From assembly GCA_047291315.1 (NCBI GenBank), contig JBDPYZ010000007.1, forward strand, positions 62,001 to 126,000: a stretch of DNA of 64,000 bases, read 5' to 3'. Numbering within the stretch: the stretch's first letter is position 1; the number at the start of each line of letters is the position of its first letter. The stretch is from Arsenophonus fragariae. Lineage in GTDB: Bacteria; Pseudomonadota; Gammaproteobacteria; Enterobacterales; Enterobacteriaceae. Below the pieces are notes generated by a model, which searched no databases, was not told where the DNA came from, and saw only the letters and a program-made list of their open reading frames with translations. The position numbers and the translations under genes were made by a program. Positions 18,585-28,649 of the stretch are shown here, one piece after another.

Positions 18585-20223
18585 AATTATGTCAAAGACT
18601 GAACCTGAGAATAGGATAAATATTATCCTGTTGGATCAGCTAATTTGGTATTTTCAGAGTAAAGTAGGCTGTATTTATTCTCTATTCAAACCGAATAATA
18701 AATCCAGTCGCTTACTAACTGTAAACTCATATTTTAAATAAACGCTTAAAATATCATTATTAATTACTAATCATTAGTATTCAATTTTGATACATAAGAA
18801 TTTTAAATAATTTAAAAATAATGTATTGTGTTGTGTTATATTTTTGTTTTCAAATTGGAGCTACTTGTTAGCAAATTAACCCTATTTGGTAATAGCAAAA
18901 TACCAAGCAAACATGGGAATATTCACCTGCTATTAAAATAATTAAATATTTATTCATCGGCACTAACAGAAAAAGTCCGCGGCTTTCATTTATTTAATTA
19001 TAGATCTAAATTTAATTATATGAAAAATCATCTTAACTATATAATTTTATTATTATTTTTATTTTTAAAGAAGACTCAGGACTAGCTCATATATCCACTT
19101 TCACTATTTTTTAAATTACTTTCATATTAAGAACAAATAATAAATTAAGAAAACTAAAATGAAAAAAGCCTATTCAATAATAAATATATTATTGAATAGG
19201 CAAAAGCCAATGGATATAAAAAATATCGGTTAGGTTATCAGGAAATAGAATGTCTGCATGACTCTAAATATGGTTTTATCACCCAAATAAGCGATAATAT
19301 AAAATTAACCCAGCATAATGATAATAAATTAATCAATCTGTTAGCAAAAGTGTTATCTGATCCATCCAAATATCCATTTTTATTACAAAAAGTTTCAATA
19401 AATTCACAATTAAAATGTCTATTGATTGACTTATACATAAAGGGGATTAAATATTATTCTTTTTCTTTTTCAAATCCATGGCCAACATTCACTATTTCAC
19501 CGTAATCCGCGGTATAAATTAAAATCAACTTTATTTTCATTAACGACATTGAATATATCATTAATAATTAGGTCAGTATGATGAATCGTGAGATCATAGT
19601 TTTTATAAGGTATAATGATTATCATAAAGATGAATAACAATAAATCTCTTTTTGGCATTATCAATGAATAAGAATATTTTATCAGAACTTCTTGGCTATG
19701 AAATTGATAAAATATTCTTAGACAAGAAAGGAAATATGATAGAGCGCTAACCGCTAATGAAAATACTTTACCTTTTTCATTAATAGAATAACAATTAATT
19801 AGTAATAATATTGGTGGATCTTAATTTGAAATCCAGACATAAAATTATGTTGTTTTTGGTATTTAAATCGACACGATGGGGTTAAATGTTTAAAATAGAT
19901 TTAGCTGCCGCAACACAGATTTCATATGTGTACTTGCTTGTGTAAAGAGTTTACACGAAACTTTTATCACTATAAAATATATATCATAATCAGCTTTTTA
20001 TATTTTATTTTTAATTTACTTTTAAGCCAAAACATTGAATTTAACGCTCACACACTTAACATTTTTAAGATAGTAAAAAATATATATTGCGATTTTGTAT
20101 TATCAAATTAGGCTTTTCAACATAATGTATACTGTATGAAATTACAACTTGTAGATAAAAGTAACTAATAGTTTTCATACATAACTAGCTGATATTTAAT
20201 TAAATTAATTATAAGGTATTGAT
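18585..20223. other. 1.6-kb eroded intergenic region
   Basis: No intact gene is visible. The plus strand at about 19203-19499 holds an open frame of roughly 99 codons without an ATG near its start; it includes LGYQEIECLHDSKYGF, NDNKLINLLAKVLSDPSKYP and LLIDLYIKGIKYYSFSF. Around 19660-19750 another short frame reads MNKNILSELLGYEIDKIFLD. These look like pieces of one or more dead genes I cannot name. The minus strand also has short frames (near 19500-19660), so the original coding strand is not certain. A perfect hairpin lies at 19168-19201. In relatives this interval carries other genes between tadA and yfhL. Confidence 0.5.
19168..19201 (-). terminator. Perfect 15-bp hairpin, terminator-like on minus strand
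   Basis: GCCTATTCAATAATA and its exact reverse complement are separated by four bases. On the minus strand the stem is followed directly by a run of six T, the layout of a Rho-independent terminator. No intact gene now precedes it on that strand, so it may be what is left of a transcription unit once located at about 19240-19900. Confidence 0.6.
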
Positions 20224-20484
20224 ATGTCACTATTAATTACTAATCGCTGTATCAACTGTGATATGTGTGAACCAGAATGTCCTAATGAAGCAATTTCAAT
20301 GGGAGACGAATTTTACCAAATTAATCCCAATCTTTGCACTGAATGCATTGGCCACTATGATAAACCGACCTGCCAGTCCGTTTGTCCAATCACCAATACT
20401 ATTATCAAAGATCCTGCTAATCCAGAAACAGAAGAGCAATTATGGGATAAATTTGTCTTATTACATCATGCTAATAAAATTTAA
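20224..20484 (+). CDS. yfhL: YfhL-type 2[4Fe-4S] ferredoxin
   Basis: Small ferredoxin with two [4Fe-4S] clusters. The first site reads CINCDMCEPECP; the second has the YfhL/Allochromatium-type insertion, CTECIGHYDKPTCQSVCPI. It has 86 residues, the family length. It likely carries electrons in the cytoplasm; the exact partner is not established from the sequence. Its stop overlaps the end of convergent acpS by four bases, and the pair yfhL/acpS is conserved in E. coli. A TATACT-like element lies upstream. Confidence 0.93.
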   Translation: MSLLITNRCINCDMCEPECPNEAISMGDEFYQINPNLCTECIGHYDKPTCQSVCPITNTIIKDPANPETEEQLWDKFVLLHHANKI

Positions 20485-20861
20485 CTTTCCATAATCACCG
20501 TGGCACAAGCATAATTTTGTTCATCTGATAATGATACATGAATATGTTGCACGCCTAATGAATCAGCCAATATCTTTGCTTGTCCTAACAAATTAAGTCC
20601 TGGCTTACCTAACTCGTCATTAAAAACTTCAAACTGATTGAGCGCCAAACCATTTCGGATCCCAGTTCCTAACGCTTTTGCTGCTGCTTCTTTAACAGCA
20701 AAGCGCTTAGCCAAAAAACGTACCGGCTGAGAATGATTTTGATATTGTCGCCATTCTTGAGCAGACAATATACGCTTTGCCAGACGCTCTTCTAAACGCG
20801 CGATAATCTGCTCAATACGTACAATTTCAACAAAATCGGTACCCAAACCAATAATAGCCAT
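20481..20861 (-). CDS. acpS: Holo-[acyl carrier protein] synthase
   Basis: Transfers the 4'-phosphopantetheine group from CoA to apo-ACP. It has 126 residues from the ATG at 20861 (MAIIGLGTDFVEI), as in E. coli. The magnesium-binding aspartate is in GLGTD and the signature RFAVKEAAAKALGTG is intact. The start overlaps the pdxJ stop by one base (TAATG), so translation is probably coupled. A TTG two codons upstream is not needed. Confidence 0.95.
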   Translation of the reverse strand: MAIIGLGTDFVEIVRIEQIIARLEERLAKRILSAQEWRQYQNHSQPVRFLAKRFAVKEAAAKALGTGIRNGLALNQFEVFNDELGKPGLNLLGQAKILADSLGVQHIHVSLSDEQNYACATVIMES

Positions 20862-21592
20862 TAACAACGTGCCTCACGAAGAATTTTCTTCATATCGCTC
20901 ACTGCCATCGCCATGCCACTAAAAAGTGCTCGCCCAATAATCGCATGACCAATATTAAGTTCATATATATCAGGCAATTGCGCAATACATTGAACATTAT
21001 GGTAAGTTAGCCCGTGACCCGCATTCACCTTAAGCTTTTTCGCAGTGGCATAACTTACCGCTTGCTTGATACGTTCAAACTCTTTTCTCTGTTCTAACTC
21101 GCTCTTAGCGTCAGCATAGGCACCGGTATGGATCTCAATAAATGACGCTCCAATTTCAGCAGCCGCATCAATTTGTTTATTTTCAGGATTAATGAACAAA
21201 GAAACGGTAATACCTGCTTCGGCTAACCGTTTTACAGCAATCGCAACTAGCACTTGCTGCCCAACAACGTCAAGCCCACCTTCAGTCGTTATTTCTTGAC
21301 GTCGCTCTGGTACCAAACAGCAAAATTGAGGTTTAAGCTCGCAAGCAAAGTAGACCATTTCATCCGTTATAGCCATCTCCAAATTCATGCGGGTTTGTAG
21401 CGTCTGGCTAAGTAACTTAACATCACGATCAGTAATATGACGGCGATCTTCACGTAAATGGATAGTGATCCCATCTGCACCCGCTTGCTCTGCAAGAAAT
21501 GCGGCTTGTATCGGATCTGGATATCGTGTTCCCCGTACATTACGCAATGTCGCAACATGATCAATATTAACGCCTAATAATAACTCTGCCAT
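20861..21592 (-). CDS. pdxJ: Pyridoxine 5'-phosphate synthase
   Basis: Condenses 1-deoxyxylulose 5-phosphate with 3-amino-2-oxopropyl phosphate to pyridoxine 5'-phosphate, the last ring-forming step of vitamin B6 synthesis. It is a TIM barrel of 243 residues starting MAELLLGVNIDHVATLRN. It retains the catalytic glutamate in the GITIHLREDRRHI and CCLVPERRQE regions and the phosphate-binding NAGHGLTYHN. It sits between recO and acpS as in E. coli. Confidence 0.96.
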   Translation of the reverse strand: MAELLLGVNIDHVATLRNVRGTRYPDPIQAAFLAEQAGADGITIHLREDRRHITDRDVKLLSQTLQTRMNLEMAITDEMVYFACELKPQFCCLVPERRQEITTEGGLDVVGQQVLVAIAVKRLAEAGITVSLFINPENKQIDAAAEIGASFIEIHTGAYADAKSELEQRKEFERIKQAVSYATAKKLKVNAGHGLTYHNVQCIAQLPDIYELNIGHAIIGRALFSGMAMAVSDMKKILREARC

Positions 21593-21658
21593 ATTTAACT
21601 CCGGTTATCCATCTCATGGTTTGAATTTCATTTATCCATGCAATAATTCAAATAGATT

Positions 21659-22387
21659 TTAATAATCACGCTTCAACCCGGTTTTAAGCAATATGAGTTG
21701 GTAAAAAAGCTCGCGGCTTTTTAATGTTCTTCCTCCCAAATAAGGGTTTAGCGCAATACGCGTAAAACGCTTAGCTGCTCTTAATGTATCGACATCAGGA
21801 AACTCACGACAGGCAAATGCCTTAAGCTGTTTGCCGGTAAAACTCATATGATCAATAACCAAACTGGCAATAAAACCTTTCTCTTCCCGGTAACGGTAAG
21901 TCATTTTATCTATTACCTGTTCACCACTACCTGAGCAATGTAAAAAATCAACACCATAACCTAAATGAAACAACAATGATAATTCAAAACGGCGTAATTC
22001 ATGTTCTGGAGTATATTCACTGCCAGCCAATATCTGCAAACAAGTAAGATATTCAAAGAATAAGGTTTTATAGGGGATATTTTGAGCTAAAACTCGCACA
22101 AGCAATTCATTAACATACAAACCGCTGTACAGCACAGTGCCGGTAAATGGTAGCCCTAAAGAAATCGGTTCTGCACCTCGCAACGTTTTCATTTCTCCCT
22201 TGCCTACCCAACGGATCAGCAATGGAGTAAAGGGCTGTAGATAGCCTTTTAAATTAGATCGACGGCTACGAACACCTTTGGCTAATAGTCGAATACGCCC
22301 CTCATTTTCGGTAAAAAAATCTAATAATAAACTCGTTTCACTATAAGGGCGAGTATGAAGTACAAATGCACGTTGCCAACCGTCCAC
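21659..22387 (-). CDS. recO: DNA repair protein RecO
   Basis: Mediator that with RecR loads RecA onto SSB-coated gaps and anneals strands. It has 242 residues. An N-terminal OB fold (MDGWQRAFVLHTRPYSETS) is followed by a helical domain; the conserved block YRYREEKGFIASLVIDH and RAAKRFTRIALNPYLGG match E. coli. It lies 12 bases after era, so it is part of the rnc-era-recO unit. Confidence 0.95.
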   Translation of the reverse strand: MDGWQRAFVLHTRPYSETSLLLDFFTENEGRIRLLAKGVRSRRSNLKGYLQPFTPLLIRWVGKGEMKTLRGAEPISLGLPFTGTVLYSGLYVNELLVRVLAQNIPYKTLFFEYLTCLQILAGSEYTPEHELRRFELSLLFHLGYGVDFLHCSGSGEQVIDKMTYRYREEKGFIASLVIDHMSFTGKQLKAFACREFPDVDTLRAAKRFTRIALNPYLGGRTLKSRELFYQLILLKTGLKRDY

Positions 22388-22398
22388 GGAAATCCGCC

Positions 22399-23307
22399 TT
22401 AATGAAGATCATCCATATAGCCTAAACTACGCAGTGCACGTTCATCATCGGCCCATCCAGCTTTAACTTTCACCCAAAGTTCAAGATGAACTTTAGTAGC
22501 AAAAAGTTTTTTCATATCCATCCGAGCTTCTATACCAATTTTCTTAATTTTGCTACCTTTATTACCAATAACCATTTTTTTCTGACCATCTCTTTCAACC
22601 AAAATCAGGCCATGAATGTTATAGCAACCTCGTTCATTTACCAAAAATTGCTCAATTTCAACTGTGACCGAATAAGGTAGTTCATCGCCGAGAAAGCGCA
22701 TTAACTTCTCACGAATAATTTCAGAAGCCATAAAACGTTGCGAGCGATCGGTAATATAGTCTGCTGGAAAATGATGTGTTGCTTCTGGCATATGTTGACG
22801 GACAATTTTAGTAATAATATCAATACCGGTACCTTTTCCCGCGCTAATTGGTACAATATCTAGAAAATTCATTTGTTTGCTAAGAAATTCAATATGGGAC
22901 AATAAGCTGGTTTTATCTACCACATTATCAATTTTATTGATCACTAATAATACCGGACAAGGTATATGACGCAGTTTATCTATCACCATCTCATCATCGA
23001 TTGTCCAATGTGTACCTTCAACAACAAAAATAATCAGTTCCACATCGCCAATTGAGCTACTTGCTGCCCTATTCATTAAACGATTTATTGCACGCTTTTC
23101 TTCCACATGCAAACCTGGTGTATCGACATAAATCGTTTGATAATTATCTTCTGTATCAATTCCCATGATGCGATGACGGGTTGTCTGTGGTTTACGTGAA
23201 GTAATAGAAACCTTTTGCCCTAGTAATTGGTTCAGTAATGTTGATTTACCAACATTTGGACGGCCTACAATAGCTACAAATTCACAATAGGTTTTCTCTT
23301 TGCTCAT
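22399..23307 (-). CDS. era: GTPase Era
   Basis: Ras-like GTPase needed for maturation of 16S rRNA and assembly of the 30S subunit. It has 302 residues. The GTPase motifs are GRPNVGKS (G1), DTPG (G3) and NKID (G4). The C-terminal KH domain has MVIGNKGSKIKKIGIEAR. The start overlaps the rnc stop by four bases. Confidence 0.97.
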   Translation of the reverse strand: MSKEKTYCEFVAIVGRPNVGKSTLLNQLLGQKVSITSRKPQTTRHRIMGIDTEDNYQTIYVDTPGLHVEEKRAINRLMNRAASSSIGDVELIIFVVEGTHWTIDDEMVIDKLRHIPCPVLLVINKIDNVVDKTSLLSHIEFLSKQMNFLDIVPISAGKGTGIDIITKIVRQHMPEATHHFPADYITDRSQRFMASEIIREKLMRFLGDELPYSVTVEIEQFLVNERGCYNIHGLILVERDGQKKMVIGNKGSKIKKIGIEARMDMKKLFATKVHLELWVKVKAGWADDERALRSLGYMDDLH

Positions 23308-24008
23308 TCAAGCTCCAATATTTTTAATGTCTGCTCAGCCGCGGCTTGTTCGGCCTTACGACGACTTGAACCCACTCCTTGAACAGGTTCCTTTATGCCA
23401 CGAACCTGACAATGAATAGTAAACTCCTGATCGTGCGCTTCACCGCGAACTTGAACAACCAAATAACTTGGTAAAGGTAGACGGCGTCCCTGTAAATACT
23501 CTTGTAAACGTGTTTTAGGATCTTTTTGCTTATCGCCGGGGCTAATTTCTATTAATCGAGTGTCATACCAAGCTAAAACAATTCGTTCAGTAGTTTGAAT
23601 ATCACTATCTAAAAAAATACTGCTAATCAAAGCTTCGATAGTATCTGCCAATATCGATTCTCGACGGAAACCACCGCTTTTTAATTCACCAGGCCCTAAA
23701 AGTAAACATTCTCCCAAATCAAACTCTCGTGCAAGCTCAGCCAGTGTATTACCTCTGACCAATGTCGCTCGCATACGACTCATATCGCCTTCATCAACTT
23801 TTGGAAAACGGTGGTAGAGATCATTAGCAATCACAAAACTAAGTATTGAATCACCTAAAAACTCCAATCTTTCATTGTGACTACTACTGGCACTACAATG
23901 AGTTAATGCTTGCTTCAATAATTCAATTTGTTTAAAAGTATAGCCAAGCTTACGCTGTAGCTGTTTAATTTCTTGTCGCTCTGACCACTCAATTAAAGTA
24001 GAATTCAT
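23304..24008 (-). CDS. rnc: Ribonuclease III
   Basis: Double-strand-specific endonuclease for rRNA and mRNA processing. It has 234 residues, a little longer than E. coli because of the N-terminus. The catalytic signature NERLEFLGDSILS and the second acidic site DTIEALISSIFLDSD lie in the N-terminal domain. The C-terminal dsRNA-binding domain ends GSSRRKAEQAAAEQTL. The E. coli protein would correspond to a start about eight codons later, but the first ATG is acceptable. Confidence 0.95.
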   Translation of the reverse strand: MNSTLIEWSERQEIKQLQRKLGYTFKQIELLKQALTHCSASSSHNERLEFLGDSILSFVIANDLYHRFPKVDEGDMSRMRATLVRGNTLAELAREFDLGECLLLGPGELKSGGFRRESILADTIEALISSIFLDSDIQTTERIVLAWYDTRLIEISPGDKQKDPKTRLQEYLQGRRLPLPSYLVVQVRGEAHDQEFTIHCQVRGIKEPVQGVGSSRRKAEQAAAEQTLKILELE

Positions 24009-24202
24009 GTGCTACCAATTATTTCATTATCAAATTACAAAAAGCATACGCAACAGATTTGCAAAATAAATTTTACAGAACTATTGCGCTTGCAGGATCT
24101 CTTATCTTAATCAAGAAACCGTCATTTTTGATTATCGCGATATATTCTATATTGATTGCTATATAAATCAATTTTGCATCAATGACTTATCTCATTATTT
24201 TA

Positions 24203-25171
24203 TTAGTTGATTGCACCAATACGACTTAAACGTACCCCAGTTGGCCATTCACCCTCATGCTTATCAAGGCTAAACCAGATAATAACTGCACGCCCAACTA
24301 AATTCTCTTCCGGTACAAAACCCCACATACGGCTATCTGCACTATTATCCCTATTATCTCCCATCATGAAATAGTGTTTAGGAGGAACAATCCATTCATT
24401 GTCTGGTAAACCAGGCTGTTGATAACGTGACTGGGTATATACTTGTGAGATCACTAAGATTTCATGGCTAGTATCATCTAATTTTTCGATTCTTTCCGCT
24501 TGACGCAATGCGTTACTTGGAACTGGTTCACCAAATGGAATTTGATAACTCCCTTTCTGGCTTTCTACCATAGAATCAATATTAAAAAATAAAGCCCATT
24601 CACTCTCTTTTAATGAAGAATAAATAATTGGTAATGTTCGTACACAGTTTGAAATTGAACAATTCGGGTATATATGTAACTCTTTTTGTTCAGGATCATA
24701 AACAATTTTATCACCAGGTAGACCAATAACACGTTTAACAAAATCCACACTAGGATCTTTGGGATATTTAAATACCGCAATATCACCACGTTTAGGTTTT
24801 CCTGTTCCCAATAATGTTGTTTGTGTGACAGGATCTTTTAATCCATAAACAAACTTTTCTACTAGTATAAAATCACCGACCAATAAAGTAGGCATCATTG
24901 AACCTGACGGGATTTGAAACGGCTCATAAATAAATGAGCGTATCACTAATACAATCGCTAATATCGGAAAAATAGATGAACAAGTATCAACCCATGATGG
25001 TTTATGAATACTTTCGGCTAAATGGGTCTGCTCTACATTTCCCTCAGTAACCTTTTGCCGCTGCGCCATTTTTTTCTTACGAGCAGGTGCTAATTTAAAA
25101 CGATCAATAACCCAGATAATCCCTGTAATCAAGGTCGCCAGCGTCAAGATCAAAGAAAAAGTATTAGCCAT
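24203..25171 (-). CDS. lepB: Signal peptidase I
   Basis: Inner-membrane serine protease that removes signal peptides from exported preproteins. It has 322 residues. TM1 lies at about residues 4-22 and TM2 at about 62-80. The catalytic serine is in IPSGSMMPTLL (about residue 92) and the lysine base in FVKRVIGLPGD (about 147). The late box GDNRDNSADSR is intact. It is 18 bases downstream of lepA. Confidence 0.96.
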   Translation of the reverse strand: MANTFSLILTLATLITGIIWVIDRFKLAPARKKKMAQRQKVTEGNVEQTHLAESIHKPSWVDTCSSIFPILAIVLVIRSFIYEPFQIPSGSMMPTLLVGDFILVEKFVYGLKDPVTQTTLLGTGKPKRGDIAVFKYPKDPSVDFVKRVIGLPGDKIVYDPEQKELHIYPNCSISNCVRTLPIIYSSLKESEWALFFNIDSMVESQKGSYQIPFGEPVPSNALRQAERIEKLDDTSHEILVISQVYTQSRYQQPGLPDNEWIVPPKHYFMMGDNRDNSADSRMWGFVPEENLVGRAVIIWFSLDKHEGEWPTGVRLSRIGAIN

Positions 25172-25189
25172 TATGACTCCTTATAACAG

Positions 25190-26992
25190 TTAGTTATCTT
25201 TACCTACATGAAGGATAGCAAGAAACGCTTCCTGCGGTAGTTCAACATTACCAACCTGCTTCATTCGTTTCTTACCTTCTTTCTGTTTCTGTAGTAATTT
25301 TTTCTTACGGCTAACATCACCACCATAACATTTAGCTAATACATTTTTACGTAATTGTTTCACCGTTGAACGCGCTATGATATGGGTACCTATTGCAGCC
25401 TGAATTGCAATATCAAATTGCTGGCGAGGAATCAGATCTTTCATTTGATCTACCAGCTCACGACCACGGTATTGTACATTTGCACGATGAGTAATCAATG
25501 CTAAGGCATCCACTCTTTCGCCATTAATTAATACATCTACACGCACCATATCAGCCGCTTGGAAGCGGACAAAACCATAATCTAATGAAGCATATCCCCG
25601 TGAAGTAGATTTCAAACGATCAAAAAAATCTAAAACCACCTCAGCCATAGGAATTTTATAAGTTAATGCGACCTGATTACCATGATAAACCATATTAGTC
25701 TGCACACCGCGTTTTTCTACACACAAACTAATGACATTACCAAGATATTCCTTAGGCATTAGCATATTACATTCTGCAATTGGTTCGCGTAATTCATTTA
25801 TATTATTAAGTGCCGGTAACTTAGACGGACTATCAACGTAGATGACATCACTATTTGTTAATTCAACTTCATAAATAACTGTAGGCGCAGTTGTAATAAG
25901 ATCCAAATCATATTCACGTTCCAGACGCTCCTGGATAATCTCCATATGAAGTAGACCAAGAAAACCACAGCGAAATCCAAAACCTAATGCAGTTGAACTC
26001 TCTGGTTCATAAAGTAACGAAGCATCATTCAAACTTAATTTAGCTAAAGCGTCACGAAAGCCTTCATAATCATCAGAACTAACAGGAAATAAACCAGCGT
26101 AAACCTGAGGTTTTACTTTTTTAAAGCCAGGCAACGCCTGTTCAGCAGAATGACGAGCGCCCGTTAATGTATCGCCAACCGGCGCTCCGTGAATATCTTT
26201 TATGGCACAGACCAACCAACCTACTTCACCACAATTGAGTTGTTGACGATCAATTCGTTTGGGTGTAAAAATACCTAAGCGATCAACATTATAAAGTTGA
26301 CCAGAGCTCATCACTTTAATTTTATCGCCTTTACAAAGAAGACCATCTTTAATACGTACCAGCGAAACAACTCCTAAATAATTATCAAACCACGAATCGA
26401 TAATCAATGCCTGCAAAGGGGCTGCTGGATCACCTTCAGGCGATGGTATCTCTTTAACCAGACGTTCAATTACGCCTTGTACCCCTAATCCAGTTTTTGC
26501 CGAACAACGAACAGCGTCATGAGCATCTATGCCAACAATATCTTCAATTTCTTCAGCCACCCGATCAGGCTCAGCCGCAGGTAAATCGATTTTATTAAGC
26601 ACAGGAACAACTTCTAAATCCATCTCAATAGCGGTATAACAATTAGCAAGAGTTTGCGCTTCGACACCTTGCCCGGTATCAACAACTAGTAATGCACCTT
26701 CACAAGCAGCTAATGAACGGGATACTTCATAAGAGAAATCAACATGACCGGGTGTATCAATAAAATTAAGCTGATAAGTTTCACCGTCACTGGCTTTATA
26801 ATTAAGGGTAACACTCTGCGCTTTTATTGTGATTCCCCGTTCCCGCTCCAAATCCATAGAATCTAATACCTGGGCTGCCATTTCACGATCAGAAAGGCCA
26901 CCGCAGATCTGAATAATACGATCCGACAAAGTTGATTTACCATGATCAATGTGAGCGATGATGGAAAAATTTCTTATATTTTTGATTTTCAA
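25190..26992 (-). CDS. lepA: Elongation factor 4 (LepA)
   Basis: Translational GTPase that affects ribosome progression and initiation. It has 600 residues. Motifs are HIDHGKSTLSDR (P-loop), RERGITIKAQ (switch I), DTPGHVDFSYEV (G3) and NKIDLPAAEP (G4). The LepA-specific C-terminal domain reads AKCYGGDVSRKKKLLQKQKE, placing it apart from EF-G. It is first in the lepA-lepB pair. Confidence 0.97.
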   Translation of the reverse strand: MKIKNIRNFSIIAHIDHGKSTLSDRIIQICGGLSDREMAAQVLDSMDLERERGITIKAQSVTLNYKASDGETYQLNFIDTPGHVDFSYEVSRSLAACEGALLVVDTGQGVEAQTLANCYTAIEMDLEVVPVLNKIDLPAAEPDRVAEEIEDIVGIDAHDAVRCSAKTGLGVQGVIERLVKEIPSPEGDPAAPLQALIIDSWFDNYLGVVSLVRIKDGLLCKGDKIKVMSSGQLYNVDRLGIFTPKRIDRQQLNCGEVGWLVCAIKDIHGAPVGDTLTGARHSAEQALPGFKKVKPQVYAGLFPVSSDDYEGFRDALAKLSLNDASLLYEPESSTALGFGFRCGFLGLLHMEIIQERLEREYDLDLITTAPTVIYEVELTNSDVIYVDSPSKLPALNNINELREPIAECNMLMPKEYLGNVISLCVEKRGVQTNMVYHGNQVALTYKIPMAEVVLDFFDRLKSTSRGYASLDYGFVRFQAADMVRVDVLINGERVDALALITHRANVQYRGRELVDQMKDLIPRQQFDIAIQAAIGTHIIARSTVKQLRKNVLAKCYGGDVSRKKKLLQKQKEGKKRMKQVGNVELPQEAFLAILHVGKDN

Positions 26993-27231
26993 GGTTATAT
27001 CTTCTTTTAAATAGCCTTATAAAATCAGTTTTAGCTATAGTTTAGCCTACAAAGCTAAAACTAATAAAAGCTGTTATGACAATCTTGGGAATGCATTTTA
27101 CATATAAGCGACAAACAACTCAAAGAATCATTAATAATGAAAAGTCGTTTTTATGAATAAGACGTTTATACGCATAGATTAATGACGATAAGTTGTTACT
27201 AATGATAGGCTTTTAGACTTACGTATGTCAT

Positions 27232-27690
27232 TCATACTTGCTCTTTTAATTCATCAGGTGGTAAACCTATTTGCAAAATGGTCGGTTGATATAGTGTTTC
27301 TCTTTCCCAATAACGCGCAATTTTTTTTGCGAGAAAAAAACCAACACTTCCGCCAATAACTGCACCTAAAAAGATAATAAATTGATTTAAAAAAAGAAAT
27401 TGCATAACCCCACTACCGATAAAAAGTCCAAGTAATGGGGTAAGGTAAACAAGCATTGCTGAACTTAATAAACTACCTTTGGGGATCCCTACTTCAACTT
27501 TCTGACCAACGGCTAGAGGCTGGCTTACCCCAAGTTCTAATTGATACTCAGTTTCCGGTCCTATTTTATTTAGAATATAAGATCCGCAAGTTGAGCGAAC
27601 AGCGCAACTACCACAACCGGAATTAGAACCATATCGTAAAACAGCTCGACCATTATGCCAACGCACTACTGTTGCCCATTCTTTAACCAT
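27232..27690 (-). CDS. rseC: SoxR-reducing / sigma-E factor RseC
   Basis: Integral inner-membrane protein of the rpoE operon; in E. coli it is linked to SoxR reduction together with the Rsx complex and has a mild effect on sigma-E activity. It has 152 residues. The N-terminal cytoplasmic cysteine cluster CGSCAVRSTCGSY could bind an Fe-S centre. Two membrane spans occupy about residues 75-120. Its start overlaps the rseB stop by one base. Confidence 0.93.
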   Translation of the reverse strand: MVKEWATVVRWHNGRAVLRYGSNSGCGSCAVRSTCGSYILNKIGPETEYQLELGVSQPLAVGQKVEVGIPKGSLLSSAMLVYLTPLLGLFIGSGVMQFLFLNQFIIFLGAVIGGSVGFFLAKKIARYWERETLYQPTILQIGLPPDELKEQV

Positions 27691-28649
27691 TAATTTGCCT
27701 TTTTAAAACTAACGTTAGCTGCAATCTGGCTAGCGGTTAACAATGGTAATTGACCAATAACCGTAACTTCGTATTGTCCCTTTATTACAGTATAAATGGT
27801 TAAACCTCCTTTAAGAAATGGCTGTTCAATAAGTTGACGATCTCTTGCTTTAGTGACATTAATAGAAAAACTAAATAACCCATCACTAAATATCATGGTC
27901 TCTAAATATTCATTAAGGGCTATCTCTTTACAGTTACGAGAGATTTCTTCAAATCCCAACGGAAGTTGGTTTATTTGCCAGTTAAATTGCTTAGTGATTG
28001 ATTTGGAAATAAGTAATAAAGGAGGCATATTCAACGATGATATCACTTGCACCGATTTCAGTAACTCTTGACTATTAAAAACTACAGAAACAACCCTAAA
28101 TTGTTCCAATATTTCATTTTTACTATCTAATAGATCAATGCGTAGCGGTAATTTCGTTTTTTCATCAATTAATAAGATATAACTAAAACGTGAATTATCT
28201 TTTGGTATAACACGAATAACCTGACAGCTTATATCACCAATATGCGTTCCATCTAACTTAATGAAATTATAATAAGATTGCAGTTTAGTAAAATTAGCAA
28301 AAACTACTGATGGCAAATAATCAACGATATAAGAACCCTCTAAGCTAAAAGAATCAAATCCTGGCTCAAAGTAGCTAATTTTATTACCTTTTTGAATAAT
28401 TTCACGCCGAAAACTATCCATCTGCATCATTTGAGCAATTGGTTTATTGTTAATAACGAAATGACGATATCTGATCGGCGTTATACCTTGGTGGTTAACA
28501 ATAATGAATGATAATTCGTAAGGTAAAGATTTTACCGCATTAACCATATCAGTTAATAAAATTTCAGCCGATAATTCTTTAGCATAAGAATGTAAAGGCA
28601 ACAATAAACCGCCCAGTAAAAAAAAGAAGGCGGATAACCAATGCTTCAT
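27690..28649 (-). CDS. rseB: Sigma-E regulatory protein RseB
   Basis: Periplasmic protein that binds RseA and shields it from DegS until lipopolysaccharide signals release it. It has 319 residues with an N-terminal signal peptide (hydrophobic stretch followed by SYAKELSAE). The N-terminal LolA-like domain and the smaller C-terminal domain are both present, ending in VIGQLPLLTASQIAANVSF. Sequence is more divergent than the neighbours but collinear. It overlaps rseA by one base. Confidence 0.92.
   Translation of the reverse strand: MKHWLSAFFFLLGGLLLPLHSYAKELSAEILLTDMVNAVKSLPYELSFIIVNHQGITPIRYRHFVINNKPIAQMMQMDSFRREIIQKGNKISYFEPGFDSFSLEGSYIVDYLPSVVFANFTKLQSYYNFIKLDGTHIGDISCQVIRVIPKDNSRFSYILLIDEKTKLPLRIDLLDSKNEILEQFRVVSVVFNSQELLKSVQVISSLNMPPLLLISKSITKQFNWQINQLPLGFEEISRNCKEIALNEYLETMIFSDGLFSFSINVTKARDRQLIEQPFLKGGLTIYTVIKGQYEVTVIGQLPLLTASQIAANVSFKKAN

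Noticed and set aside
18547..18741. 64-codon plus frame overlapping the end of the phosphoethanolamine transferase gene
   Set aside because: No ribosome binding site, different frame from the overlapped gene, no recognisable sequence; likely chance in AT-rich DNA.
19238..19438. 66-codon minus frame in the eroded region
   Set aside because: The opposite strand shows the more protein-like composition over the same bases; no ribosome binding site seen.
19926..20111. 61-codon plus frame with many Ile, Phe and Tyr
   Set aside because: Composition matches random AT-rich translation; no start signal and no known motif.
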